Shown here piece after piece: positions 1 through 7,651 of a stretch of DNA of 64,000 bases. The DNA lies in the NCBI GenBank assembly GCA_900314215.1, contig OMUK01000002.1, positions 1 to 64,000 of the forward strand. The letters run 5' to 3'. The notes under the pieces were generated by a model. That model searched no databases. It was not told the origin of the DNA and saw only the letters and a list, made by a program, of their open reading frames with translations. This stretch comes from an uncultured Prevotellaceae bacterium (GTDB lineage: Bacteria > Bacteroidota > Bacteroidia > Bacteroidales > Muribaculaceae). The translations under genes were made by a program, and so were the position numbers. Numbering within the stretch: the stretch's first letter is position 1; each line of letters begins with the position of its first letter.

Positions 1-50
1 GGTCTGTTAGGGACTTGCACCCGTTAGCTGATATACATGCTAGTCAAACC
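1..50. other. Unassigned window edge
   Basis: Fifty bases before the first terminator. I see no start codon, tRNA fold or recognisable protein motif. One frame stays open but is too short to judge; it may be the tail of a gene that begins outside the window. Confidence 0.2.
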
Positions 51-90
51 AAAAAAAGGCTCGCGCCGACGGGGTGCGAGCCTTTTTTTT
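51..90. terminator. Bidirectional intrinsic terminator
   Basis: A seven-base stem (GGCTCGC / GCGAGCC) is flanked by seven As on the left and eight Ts on the right, so it can end transcription in both directions. It lies just beyond the 3' end of the gamma-carbonic-anhydrase gene on the minus strand. Confidence 0.8.
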
Positions 91-115
91 ATGCGATATT
101 ATTGGAATGCAGGGA

Positions 116-670
116 TTACTTCTCCTCGTCGTCGCGTGGATACCAGGTGCTGTACATCAGGTAGTTTTTGGCTATCTTAATGTTCATCTCGCGGGCCTGG
201 GCGGGGTCGACCTTCTTCTTGAACTTGGCCGGTGTGCCGGCCCACAGCTCGTGGGCGCCCACCTTGGTTCCACCCAGCACCACACTGCCGGCGGCGATGA
301 TAGCGCCCTCGCCTATCTCGGCATGGTCGAGAATGACGCTGCCCATGCCTATGAGCGCCATGTCGTGGATGGTGGCGCCGTGTATCACCACGTTGTGGCC
401 CACACTCACGTCGTTGCCTATCACCGTCACACTCTTCTCATAGAGGGTGTGGATGGTGCTGTTGTCTTGAATGTTGACGCGGTTGCCCAGCTTGATGGTG
501 TTGACGTCGCCACGCAGCACAGCGCCGTACCATATACTGCACTCGTCGCCCATCGTCACGTCGCCTATCACTGCGGCGTTGTCGGCCAGGAAGCAGCCCT
601 TGCCCATTTTAGGAGTGAACAGCTTGCCGCCATCGCGCTCCTTGCCTTGAATACTTTTAATGATTGCCAT
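116..670 (-). CDS. Gamma carbonic anhydrase-like hexapeptide-repeat protein
   Basis: The 184-residue protein belongs to the left-handed beta-helix gamma-carbonic anhydrase/YrdA/PaaY family. Hexapeptide-type turns run from about residue 25 to 155 (GDVTMGDECSIWYGAVLRGD, then GNRVNIQDNSTIHT). Histidines in STIHT and GHNVVIHG sit where the family binds its metal. The length is normal for these cytosolic trimers. Members may hydrate CO2 or may be inactive scaffolds or acyltransferase relatives, so the exact reaction is not settled. It starts at ATG and follows the aminopeptidase P gene by 28 bases on the same strand, so the two are probably cotranscribed. The terminator at 51-90 closes the unit. 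Confidence 0.88.
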   Translation of the reverse strand: MAIIKSIQGKERDGGKLFTPKMGKGCFLADNAAVIGDVTMGDECSIWYGAVLRGDVNTIKLGNRVNIQDNSTIHTLYEKSVTVIGNDVSVGHNVVIHGATIHDMALIGMGSVILDHAEIGEGAIIAAGSVVLGGTKVGAHELWAGTPAKFKKKVDPAQAREMNIKIAKNYLMYSTWYPRDDEEK

Positions 671-698
671 GATGTGTTGTATAAATCAAATTGTTGTG

Positions 699-2477
699 TT
701 AAATTTTCTCGGTCTTGGCAGCCAGCCACTCTTGCTCGGCAGGCTCCAGCAGGGGGCTCAAGGTGTCGCGCACCCAAGCGTGGTAGTCGTTGACCTGCTT
801 CACCTCCTCGGGGCTGAGCATCTCCTTGTCGATGAGGCGGGTGTCGTAGGGCATCAAGGTGAGCACCTCAAACTTGTAGAAGTCGCCATATTCCTCGTTG
901 CTCATGGCGGGCACCACGAGCAGCAGGTTCTCGATGCGTATGCCATACTCGCCCGTCTTGTAGAGGCCGGGCTCGTCGCTGGTGACCTCGCCGGGGCGCA
1001 GGGCAGCTGGAATGTAGTTCATGCGTATCTGGAAGGGACCCTCGTGGCAGCCCAGGAAGTGCCCCACCCCATGACCGGTGCCGTGGCCGTAGTTCAAGCC
1101 CTCTTGCCACAGCGGGCCGTGAGCCAGGATGTCGAGCTGGTTGCCCGTGGTGTCGCGTGGAAACACGGCGCGCGCCAGAGCCAGGTGACCCTTGAGCACG
1201 AGCGTGTAGTCGTGGCGCTGCTGGGCGGTGACGTTGCCCAGGCTGATGGTGCGGGTGATGTCGGTGGTACCGTTCAGGTACTGGCCGCCCGTGTCGATGA
1301 GCAGCAGTCCGTCGGGCGCAAGGGTGGCCGCACTCTGCTCACTGGCCTCGTAGTGCACGATAGCGCCGTGCTCCTTGTAGCCGGCGATGGTGTGGAAGCT
1401 GTCGCCGCGATACAGGTCGCACTTGCCGCGCTCCTCCTGTATCTTGCGGTCTACATCGATCTCGGTGATGCCATTGCCGGCATTCTCCTCAATCCACTTG
1501 AAGGCGCGCACCAAGGCGGCACCGTCGACCTTCATGGCCTCGTGGTAGCCGGCAATCTCCACCTCGTTTTTCACCGCCTTGAGGTCGATGATGGGCGAGG
1601 CAATGTAGGTCTTGCCGCACATCAGGGCCTGGCCCAGCGTGTCGCTCACGCGGTGGGCGTCGAGGGCGATGGTGAAGCGCTCGGTCACCTTAGAGAGGTA
1701 TTTCTCTACCTCGTCGTAGTCCTTGATCTTCACATTGTGATGCTTGAGGTGGTCTTTCACCTCACGCGTCACCTTGTGCTCGTCGATAAAGAGCACGCGG
1801 TCGTGCAGGGTGATGTAGGCAAAAGCCACCACCACAGGGGTATAGGCCACATCGCTGCCACGCAGGTTGAAGAGCCAGGCAATCTCGTCGAGCGCCGTCA
1901 CGAGCATGCCGTCGGCGCCGGCTGCCTTCACAGCCTGCATCACGCGGTCGATCTTGCTGTCTACGTCCTCGCCGTCGTATTCCACAGGATACACATAGGC
2001 CGGGTCGGCAGGCATTGCAGGGCGGTCGGGCCAAATCTCGTCGGCCGGATAGAAGTCGGTGGCCAGCATGAATCCATTCTGTCCGCAGAAGTTCTCCAGC
2101 TGGTTGGCCTCGATGAGGGTGAACAGGCGGCCGTCGATAGCCACGATGGCGTCGTCGTGCAGCTCGGCAGCGAGCCACTCCCTGATGTTGGGCTCGCCTG
2201 GCGTGCGCTCCTTGTACATCACAAAGCCGCTGTCGCGCAGTTGCTCCTCGGCTTGCAAGAAGTAGCGCGAGTCGGTCCACAGCCCGGCCTTGTCGAGGGT
2301 GACCACAGCGGTGCCGTTGTCGCCCGTGAAGCCGGTGAGATATTCACGATATTTCCAGTAGTCGCTCACGTACTCGCTCTGGTGGGGGTCGGTGCCGGGA
2401 ATGATCACGGCGTCGACATTCTTGCTGCGCATGTACTGGCGCAGGTCAAGCAGATGCTGATAAGTGTCTTTACTCAT
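699..2477 (-). CDS. Xaa-Pro aminopeptidase (aminopeptidase P, M24B)
   Basis: This 592-residue cytosolic peptidase should remove an N-terminal residue that precedes proline. It has the long eukaryote-like layout: an N-terminal creatinase-like domain, a second such domain, and a C-terminal pita-bread M24 domain. Metal-site motifs are visible: LLLIDTGGQY, GTTDITRT, HGTGHGVGHFLGCHEGP, and the late E in GEYGIRIENLL. I chose the ATG at 2477 (MSKDTYQ). An in-frame TTG six codons upstream is less likely. The -7 box at 2520-2527 leaves a leader of about 35 bases. It is first gene of a two-gene unit with the downstream gamma-carbonic-anhydrase-like gene. Confidence 0.93.
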   Translation of the reverse strand: MSKDTYQHLLDLRQYMRSKNVDAVIIPGTDPHQSEYVSDYWKYREYLTGFTGDNGTAVVTLDKAGLWTDSRYFLQAEEQLRDSGFVMYKERTPGEPNIREWLAAELHDDAIVAIDGRLFTLIEANQLENFCGQNGFMLATDFYPADEIWPDRPAMPADPAYVYPVEYDGEDVDSKIDRVMQAVKAAGADGMLVTALDEIAWLFNLRGSDVAYTPVVVAFAYITLHDRVLFIDEHKVTREVKDHLKHHNVKIKDYDEVEKYLSKVTERFTIALDAHRVSDTLGQALMCGKTYIASPIIDLKAVKNEVEIAGYHEAMKVDGAALVRAFKWIEENAGNGITEIDVDRKIQEERGKCDLYRGDSFHTIAGYKEHGAIVHYEASEQSAATLAPDGLLLIDTGGQYLNGTTDITRTISLGNVTAQQRHDYTLVLKGHLALARAVFPRDTTGNQLDILAHGPLWQEGLNYGHGTGHGVGHFLGCHEGPFQIRMNYIPAALRPGEVTSDEPGLYKTGEYGIRIENLLLVVPAMSNEEYGDFYKFEVLTLMPYDTRLIDKEMLSPEEVKQVNDYHAWVRDTLSPLLEPAEQEWLAAKTEKI

Positions 2478-2519
2478 TTTATATGCTGTATTCAATATTT
2501 AGTTTTCGGTAAGTGATTA

Positions 2520-2527
2520 CAAAGGTA
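2520..2527 (-). promoter_or_regulatory. -7 box of the aminopeptidase P promoter
   Basis: Read on the minus strand this is TACCTTTG, matching the Bacteroidetes TAnnTTTG element. It sits about 43 bases upstream of the chosen ATG. Confidence 0.6.
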
Positions 2528-2592
2528 CAAAAAAAATGAGGCAACCCAGCAAAAAACCTGCGGGCTTCATGCCACACTTATTAAATTTAAAT

Positions 2593-2623
2593 TTTGGCAA
2601 ATCGGTTTATTTCACTATCTTTG
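2593..2623 (+). promoter_or_regulatory. rpsU promoter (-33 TTTG, -7 TATCTTTG)
   Basis: TATCTTTG at 2616-2623 is preceded by TTTG at 2593-2596 with 19 bases between, the standard Bacteroidetes geometry. The predicted transcript start is near 2630, which leaves a 5' leader of about 340 bases before rpsU. Confidence 0.8.
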
Positions 2624-2629
2624 CACCCG

Positions 2630-2968
2630 AAATCGAAAGGAGGTTTGGTTTTTCAACTATCCAGCAGAGAGAGATAACGACCAATTAAGACATATAACCA
2701 CATTTTGTGACTGCGAGCCACCGCTTCTGCAAGGCTGCGCGGCACTCGGGCAGCAATGGCGACGAGCCAAGGCGCTGCCGAGGGCGAAAAACAAAGAGCA
2801 GAGCACTTCCACAACTTGATCACAACTACACAGCCGAGCCGCGCAACGCTAAGCATTGCGGCCATGAGGCTTCGCCCAAGGTGGGCAGCAGTGAGCAACA
2901 AGTGGAAAATCGAGAAAACTCAAAAAAAATAATAATAACAAACTAAAAATTTAAATTAAAAAAAAATT
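2630..2968 (+). promoter_or_regulatory. Long structured rpsU leader with an isolated perfect Shine-Dalgarno
   Basis: About 340 bases separate the promoter from the rpsU start. No convincing gene lies here. A perfect Shine-Dalgarno AAAGGAGGT (2636-2644) sits almost at the predicted 5' end, but no ATG follows at a usable distance. The middle is GC-rich and foldable: CTCGGGCAGC pairs with a nearby GCTGCCGAG, and GCAACGC pairs with GCATTGC across three bases. The last 50 bases before the start codon are nearly all A and T with no Shine-Dalgarno. Autoregulation by bS21 is a plausible role (inference). Confidence 0.55.
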
Positions 2969-3160
2969 ATGATCGTAGTTCCAGTAAAAGATGGCGAGAA
3001 CATTGAGCGCGCCCTCAAGAAATTCAAACGTAAATATGAGAAAACCGGTGTTGTGAAGGAGCTTCGTGCCCGTCAGCAGTTCACCAAGCCTTCGGTACTC
3101 AACCGCAAGAAGATGATGAAGGCTGTTTACGTTCAGCACCTGCACGCTCAGGAGGATTAA
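2969..3160 (+). CDS. rpsU: 30S ribosomal protein bS21
   Basis: The 63-residue basic protein matches bS21 throughout (MIVVPVKDGENIERALKKFK at the N-terminus, then RARQQFTKPSVLNRKK). In Bacteroidota ribosomes bS21, with bS18 and bS6, occludes the 16S anti-Shine-Dalgarno, which explains why most genes in this phylum lack a Shine-Dalgarno. The gene stands alone, with its own promoter, a long structured leader and a hairpin terminator at 3196-3243. The ATG is preceded only by an A/T-rich stretch, typical of efficient Bacteroidota initiation. The identification is secure. Confidence 0.97.
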   Translation: MIVVPVKDGENIERALKKFKRKYEKTGVVKELRARQQFTKPSVLNRKKMMKAVYVQHLHAQED

Positions 3161-3195
3161 TTCCGCCTCTTTAAGACAGCGACAATATCTTATCA

Positions 3196-3243
3196 AGCTG
3201 GCATCATGCTCGCAATAGAGCCGTGTTGCCAGCTGCTTTTTTA
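3196..3243 (+). terminator. rpsU terminator
   Basis: AGCTGGCA (3196-3203) pairs perfectly with TGCCAGCT (3227-3234). An inner GCTC/GAGC stem lies in the loop, and a T-run follows at 3237-3242. It also separates rpsU from the convergent glycosyltransferase gene. Confidence 0.8.
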
Positions 3244-3286
3244 TAGGGATGTAACACACATTGCGTCGGTACAGCCACGGGGGCAC

Positions 3287-4303
3287 TCAGCGGGAAAGGC
3301 GGGCGAAGGTGGTGCGGCGCAGCAGGTAGTAGCTCACAATGATGTTGCGGCGGCCTTCGGGCATGCGCTTGAGCAAGTTCTGGGCCGGGTGCTCGGTATA
3401 CTGCTTGCGCATGGTGCGGAAGTCGCGGTGGGCCTTGATGATGGCGCGGGCATCGGCCGGGTGCAACGTGAGCAGCGACTGCACGATGGCCAGCGTGTCG
3501 TAGAGCCGGCGCACGAGCAGCACGTGCTTGCCCTCGTCAACGGGCAGGTTCTTGTGCAGGAGCAGCAGGTTGTTGCGAAAGTTGAGGTAGGTCTTCTTGG
3601 GATTGCCCTGGGGCAGACTGCCGCCGCCCAAGTGATAGACATGGCTCCCGGGCACAAGCCTGATGCGGCGCCCCATGTTCCAGATGCGCCAGCACAGGTC
3701 GATCTCCTCCATGTGGGCAAAAAACTTGCCATCGAGACCGCCAGCCTCAAGATACACATCGCTGTGCACCATGAAGCAGGCTCCGGTGGCCCACAGGATG
3801 TCGACGTCGGGGGCGTCGTACTGCCCGCGGTCGTCCTCGACCGTGGCAAAGAGGCGTCCGCGGCAATAGGGATAGCCATGCTTGTCGACATAGCCGCCAG
3901 CCGCGCCGGCATACTCAAAGACCTGCCGGTCGTCGTCGCGGTCTTGCAGCATCTTGGGCTGCACGGCGCCCACCTCGGGGTGGGCCTCCATGTAGCTATA
4001 GAGGGGCTCGAGCCAGCCCTGGGGCGTGCGCACGTCGCTGTTGAGCAGCACGGTATACTTGTAGCCGGTGGCCTTGACGCAACGGTTGTAGCCCTCGGCA
4101 AAGCCATAGTTCTTGTCGAAGAAGAGCGTGTGCACCGTGGGAAACTCCTGGGCGAGCACCTGGCGGCTGTCGTCAGTGCTGCCGTTGTCGGCCACAATCA
4201 CGTCGGCAATATTGGGGTTGGTGCCCGAGAGCACACTGGGCAGGTAGCGTCGCAGCAGCTCGGCGCCATTCCAGTTCAATATGATCACAGCTACGTCTTT
4301 CAT
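3287..4303 (-). CDS. Family 2 glycosyltransferase
   Basis: The 338-residue protein is a GT-A fold inverting glycosyltransferase. It has the N-terminal VAVIILNWNG strand, the nucleotide-binding ADNGSTDDS motif, an NSDVRTP segment at the DXD position, and GACFMVH and HMEEIDLCWR further on. The family transfers a sugar from a nucleotide-sugar to a glycan, typically for cell-surface polysaccharide or lipid; the acceptor here cannot be told. The start is the ATG at 4303; a GTG two codons earlier is possible. It is the last gene of an operon with mtaB and the acyltransferase, separated from the latter by seven bases. That pairing suggests an envelope glycolipid role. Confidence 0.88.
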   Translation of the reverse strand: MKDVAVIILNWNGAELLRRYLPSVLSGTNPNIADVIVADNGSTDDSRQVLAQEFPTVHTLFFDKNYGFAEGYNRCVKATGYKYTVLLNSDVRTPQGWLEPLYSYMEAHPEVGAVQPKMLQDRDDDRQVFEYAGAAGGYVDKHGYPYCRGRLFATVEDDRGQYDAPDVDILWATGACFMVHSDVYLEAGGLDGKFFAHMEEIDLCWRIWNMGRRIRLVPGSHVYHLGGGSLPQGNPKKTYLNFRNNLLLLHKNLPVDEGKHVLLVRRLYDTLAIVQSLLTLHPADARAIIKAHRDFRTMRKQYTEHPAQNLLKRMPEGRRNIIVSYYLLRRTTFARLSR

Positions 4304-4310
4304 ATACACT

Positions 4311-5240
4311 TCAGGTTGTTTTTACGGCATCGGCAGGCAGCTGCACGGGGCGCTTCCAGCGGTCGTGGGTCCACAGCCATATTGCCGGGCACTCCTTGAT
4401 GTTTTGCTCGAGCAGGCGGGCATAGCGGTCGGTGATGCTGCCCTCGGGCTCCTGCTTGGCATGGTCGCACAGGGGCACCAAGGTGACGTCGTAGTAGCCG
4501 CGGCGCGTCTTGCGCATGTAGAAGTAGCCCACGCGCATGTCGAGCTTGCGGGCGATGGTCTCGGTACCGGTGATCATGGCGGTGGGGTGATGCAGAAACT
4601 CTATCACGTGACCCTGGTCGGTGACGTGTGGGTGCTGGTCGCTCACAAAGCCAATGGCCATGTGGTGATTTTCTATCTTGTTGCGCATCATCACGCGCAG
4701 TATCTGGTGGCTGGGGAAGCACTGTGAGTAGCGCGAGCGCAACCGCAGAAACAGGTGGTCGAACCACTTATTGCGCAACGGCTTGTAGGCCTGGCCCAGC
4801 ACATTGCCGCGGGCGCGAGTGCTCTCGCGAAACCACATGACGATGCTCGGTATCCACTCCCAGTTGCCCAAGTGCGCCACATACATCATCACGCTTTGGC
4901 CGCCCTCGATGCCGTCGTCGATAAAGCCCACGTTGTGAAACGTCATGTGCCGCTTGAGGTCGGCGTCGCTGATGTGCAGCAACTTCACCGTCTCAAAGAA
5001 ATAGTCGGCAAACTGGTGATAAAATTCATTTTCAATCTTGCGCAGCTCGTGAGGGCTCTTCTCGGGAAATGAGGTGGCCAGATTGCGGCGCACGATCTTA
5101 ACCCGGTAGCGCAGCACGTAGTGAGCCAGGAAGCACAGGCAGTCGGCATTGAAGTAAATCCACCACCAGGGCATGAAAGCCAGGGCATCGAGTGCCCACC
5201 CCAGCGGCGCCAGCAATATGTTTTGCAGTTTCTCTTTCAT
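4311..5240 (-). CDS. Lipid A-type lysophospholipid acyltransferase (LpxL/HtrB-like)
   Basis: This 309-residue protein matches the LpxL/LpxM late acyltransferases, which add a secondary acyl chain to lipid A at the inner membrane. It has an N-terminal hydrophobic anchor (about residues 8-45), the conserved RRNLATSFPEKS segment, and the catalytic HX4E motif HLGNWE with His123. A VSDQHP segment and a proline-rich WIWLWTHDRWK-like C-terminal block are also typical. It starts five bases after mtaB stops and ends seven bases before the glycosyltransferase. Bacteroidales normally have one or a few such genes, so which acyl position it serves is unknown. Confidence 0.9.
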   Translation of the reverse strand: MKEKLQNILLAPLGWALDALAFMPWWWIYFNADCLCFLAHYVLRYRVKIVRRNLATSFPEKSPHELRKIENEFYHQFADYFFETVKLLHISDADLKRHMTFHNVGFIDDGIEGGQSVMMYVAHLGNWEWIPSIVMWFRESTRARGNVLGQAYKPLRNKWFDHLFLRLRSRYSQCFPSHQILRVMMRNKIENHHMAIGFVSDQHPHVTDQGHVIEFLHHPTAMITGTETIARKLDMRVGYFYMRKTRRGYYDVTLVPLCDHAKQEPEGSITDRYARLLEQNIKECPAIWLWTHDRWKRPVQLPADAVKTT

Positions 5241-5245
5241 CACAA

Positions 5246-6559
5246 TTAAGCAGTCACAATCTCGGCATCTACGCTCAGGTCGTCGTTGACCTTGAGCAGT
5301 TTCACGTCGACCACCGTGTTGACCACAGCCTCACAGGGAGTCACGTTCACTTTTATATAATTGTCGGTAAAGCCATGCATGGGGGCATCGCCGTGAGGCT
5401 GCTCCATGAGCACGGGGCGCACGGTGCCCAGGTAGCGCTCGATAAACCGGCGTTGCTTCTTGTCGCTCAGCGCAATCATCTGGGCCACGCGGCGCTGCTT
5501 CTCGCGCTGCGGCACGATGTAGGGGATGCGCAGCGCCATGGTGCCGGGCCGCTCGCTATAGGGGAACACATGCAGGTGCTCCACCTCGAGCGAGTCGATA
5601 AATTGCAACGAGTCGGCAAAGCGCTCGGGCGTCTCGCCACGGGAGCCCACCATCACGTCGACGCCTATGAAGCAGTCGGGCATGAGAGAGCGTATCTTGG
5701 CAATCTTGTGGGCAAAGAGGGCACGGTCGTAGTGGCGGTGCATGAGGCGCAGCACCTCGTCGTTGCCGCACTGCAGCGGGATGTGGAAGTGTGGCATGAA
5801 GGCCCGCGAGTGGGCGCAGAAGTCGATGATTTCGTCGGTGAGCAGGTCGGGCTCGATCGAGGAGATGCGGTAGCGCTCGATGCCCTCGACCTGGTCGAAT
5901 GCCTTGATGAGGTCGATGAAGCGCTCGCCCGTGTCGTGGCCAAAGTCGCCAATGTTGACGCCGGCAATCACAATCTCCTTGCCACCCTCGCGCGCCACCT
6001 GCCGGGCCTGCTCCACCAGGCTCTCGATGGTGCCGCTACGGCTGCGGCCGCGTGCCATGGGTATCGTGCAATAGGTGCAGAAGTAGTCGCAGCCGTCCTG
6101 CACCTTGAGCCAGTAGCGCGTGCGGTCGCCCCGCTCGCAGGCGGGGGCGAACTTGCGGATGCGGGTGTGGGGCGTCACGGTCACCTCCTCGTGGCGGCCG
6201 TGAGCGAGCCAATGCTCCACATAGTCGACGATATCGAGCTTCTGCTCGCTGCCCAGCACAATATCCACGCCGGGCAGGGCGGCAATCTCGTCGGCCTTGA
6301 GCTGGGCATAGCAACCGGTCACCACCATGAGCGCATCGGGGTACTTCTTGACCAGACTGCGTATGTGCTGGCGACCCTTCTTGTCGGCCATCTCGGTCAC
6401 GCTGCACGTGTTCACCACAATCATCGTGGGTGCCTCGTCGTCGCGCGCGGGCACAATGCCCCGCTTGGCGAGCAGCTCGCCAATGGTGGCCGTCTCTGAG
6501 AAGTTGAGTTTACATCCCAGAGTCACAAATTTCACTGTCTTGCGGTCGTTGCTGCCCAT
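5246..6559 (-). CDS. mtaB: tRNA t6A37 methylthiotransferase MtaB
   Basis: A radical SAM methylthiotransferase that converts t6A37 to ms2t6A37 in ANN-decoding tRNAs. The N-terminal UPF0004 domain begins VKFVTLGCKLNFSETATIGE, a signature that separates MtaB from MiaB. The radical SAM CxxxCxxC cluster motif is at C157, C161 and C164 (GCDYFCTYC). A C-terminal TRAM-like segment follows. The frame is open further upstream, but the promoter at 6572-6579 would lie inside such an extension, so I set the start at the ATG at 6559 (MGSNDRKT), giving 437 residues. It heads a three-gene unit with the acyltransferase and GT2. Confidence 0.94.
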   Translation of the reverse strand: MGSNDRKTVKFVTLGCKLNFSETATIGELLAKRGIVPARDDEAPTMIVVNTCSVTEMADKKGRQHIRSLVKKYPDALMVVTGCYAQLKADEIAALPGVDIVLGSEQKLDIVDYVEHWLAHGRHEEVTVTPHTRIRKFAPACERGDRTRYWLKVQDGCDYFCTYCTIPMARGRSRSGTIESLVEQARQVAREGGKEIVIAGVNIGDFGHDTGERFIDLIKAFDQVEGIERYRISSIEPDLLTDEIIDFCAHSRAFMPHFHIPLQCGNDEVLRLMHRHYDRALFAHKIAKIRSLMPDCFIGVDVMVGSRGETPERFADSLQFIDSLEVEHLHVFPYSERPGTMALRIPYIVPQREKQRRVAQMIALSDKKQRRFIERYLGTVRPVLMEQPHGDAPMHGFTDNYIKVNVTPCEAVVNTVVDVKLLKVNDDLSVDAEIVTA

Positions 6560-6571
6560 CGTTTTGAATTG

Positions 6572-6579
6572 CAAAGTTA
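6572..6579 (-). promoter_or_regulatory. -7 box of the mtaB promoter
   Basis: TAACTTTG on the minus strand. It puts the transcript start near 6565, only a few bases before the ATG at 6559, and so decides the start of mtaB. Confidence 0.7.
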
Positions 6580-6670
6580 GTAAAAAGTATCGAGAACTAC
6601 CGCCCCACATCGCAAAATAGCGCGGTTTCCCGCACGGCAAAGTTGAGAAAACTCGTTAAAAAGGCAGGAA

Positions 6671-6704
6671 AATTAGGCCAACACCGAAATAATGCCTAAT
6701 TTTG
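6671..6704 (+). promoter_or_regulatory. AraC-gene promoter with overlapping inverted repeat
   Basis: AATTAGGC (6671-6678) and GCCTAATT (6694-6701) form a perfect inverted repeat with a 15-base spacer. The right arm overlaps the -7 box TAATTTTG (6697-6704). A protein bound here would block polymerase, as in autorepression. The -7 box also shows that the gene starts at 6726, not further upstream. Confidence 0.6.
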
Positions 6705-6725
6705 TGGTCTAAAAAAGAACAGTGC

Positions 6726-7592
6726 ATGGATTTCGAAGAATTGATTAAAAAGCGCGGATATTTCCTGATCGACATTACTGCTCAAGAAGTACCTCATGAG
6801 CAAATACAAACCAAGCACAACGCTGTGGCCCTGTGCGACCGAGGCGAGGCGGTGCTTGAGGTCAACATGCAGCGCGTGCGCATCACCCAGGGCACGCAAC
6901 TCATGGCTGCCCACGTGCTCTTGAGCCGCACAGTTTCAATCTCCAGCGACTTCCACGCGCAGGTGCTGGTGGTGAGCGACCGCTTCTGGATCGACGTGTG
7001 TGTGGGCATTCCCACCAAGATCATCGAAGCCGCACTCTCAAAGACATGCCGCCAAATCACCGACCCCAAGGCTTGGACGATTCTCAACAATTTCTTTCAA
7101 AACATACGCCTCTACGACGACATGAGCTACTCGGCTCACTCAATCGAGTGGGCGGGCGCCATATTCAGGTGCATGATTATCGCCGCAGCCGAGATGGAAC
7201 TGCACGAGCGCAACGGGCAGACGACCTACCCCTCAAGCTACACGATGGGCGACACCTATTTCAGAAAATTCGTCACGCTGCTCGATGAGAATGTGGTGAA
7301 GGAGCACGAGGTCACTTTCTACGCCGAGCAGTTGCACATCACGCCCAAGTATCTGAGCGAGATATGCAAGCAGCAGACCAACCACAAGGCCAAGGAAATC
7401 ATCTCGACGTTTCTCTTTTCCAAAATCAAGCGCGACATCGTGCTCACCGGCAAGTCGATGAAGGTGCTGGCCTATGAGTACGGCTTTGCCGACCAGTCGA
7501 GCCTGGGCAAATTCTTCCGCAAGATGTCGGGCGAGTCGCCCAGCATGTATAAGAAGAAAAACGGGCTCAACACGGTCGAGGAGGCAGAATAA
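6726..7592 (+). CDS. AraC family transcriptional regulator
   Basis: The 288-residue protein has a C-terminal AraC/XylS double helix-turn-helix (about residues 185-280: VTFYAEQLHITPKYLSEICK, then LAYEYGFADQSSLGKFFRKM). Its N-terminal half has no motif I recognise and is probably the effector-binding part. The start at ATG 6726 (MDFEEL) is set by the promoter at 6697-6704. It is divergent from mtaB and lies 59 bases upstream of two efflux pumps on the same strand, so control of those pumps is the natural inference. The ligand is unknown. Confidence 0.9.
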   Translation: MDFEELIKKRGYFLIDITAQEVPHEQIQTKHNAVALCDRGEAVLEVNMQRVRITQGTQLMAAHVLLSRTVSISSDFHAQVLVVSDRFWIDVCVGIPTKIIEAALSKTCRQITDPKAWTILNNFFQNIRLYDDMSYSAHSIEWAGAIFRCMIIAAAEMELHERNGQTTYPSSYTMGDTYFRKFVTLLDENVVKEHEVTFYAEQLHITPKYLSEICKQQTNHKAKEIISTFLFSKIKRDIVLTGKSMKVLAYEYGFADQSSLGKFFRKMSGESPSMYKKKNGLNTVEEAE

Positions 7593-7651
7593 GAGGTTTC
7601 GGTTCACAGCGCAAGGGAAATATTTAGAGAGAAAAAGAGAAATTTCACGAA

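Noticed and set aside
1..50. A tRNA or rRNA end at the window start
   Set aside because: No T-arm, acceptor pairing or familiar rRNA segment could be found in the 50 bases.
660..2516. A 618-codon plus-strand frame across aminopeptidase P
   Set aside because: Composition is that of a reverse-strand shadow; the minus strand holds all M24 metal-site motifs.
2707..2946. A 79-codon frame inside the rpsU leader as a protein gene
   Set aside because: It has no family resemblance, no initiation signal, and its composition follows the stem-forming GC-rich DNA of the leader.
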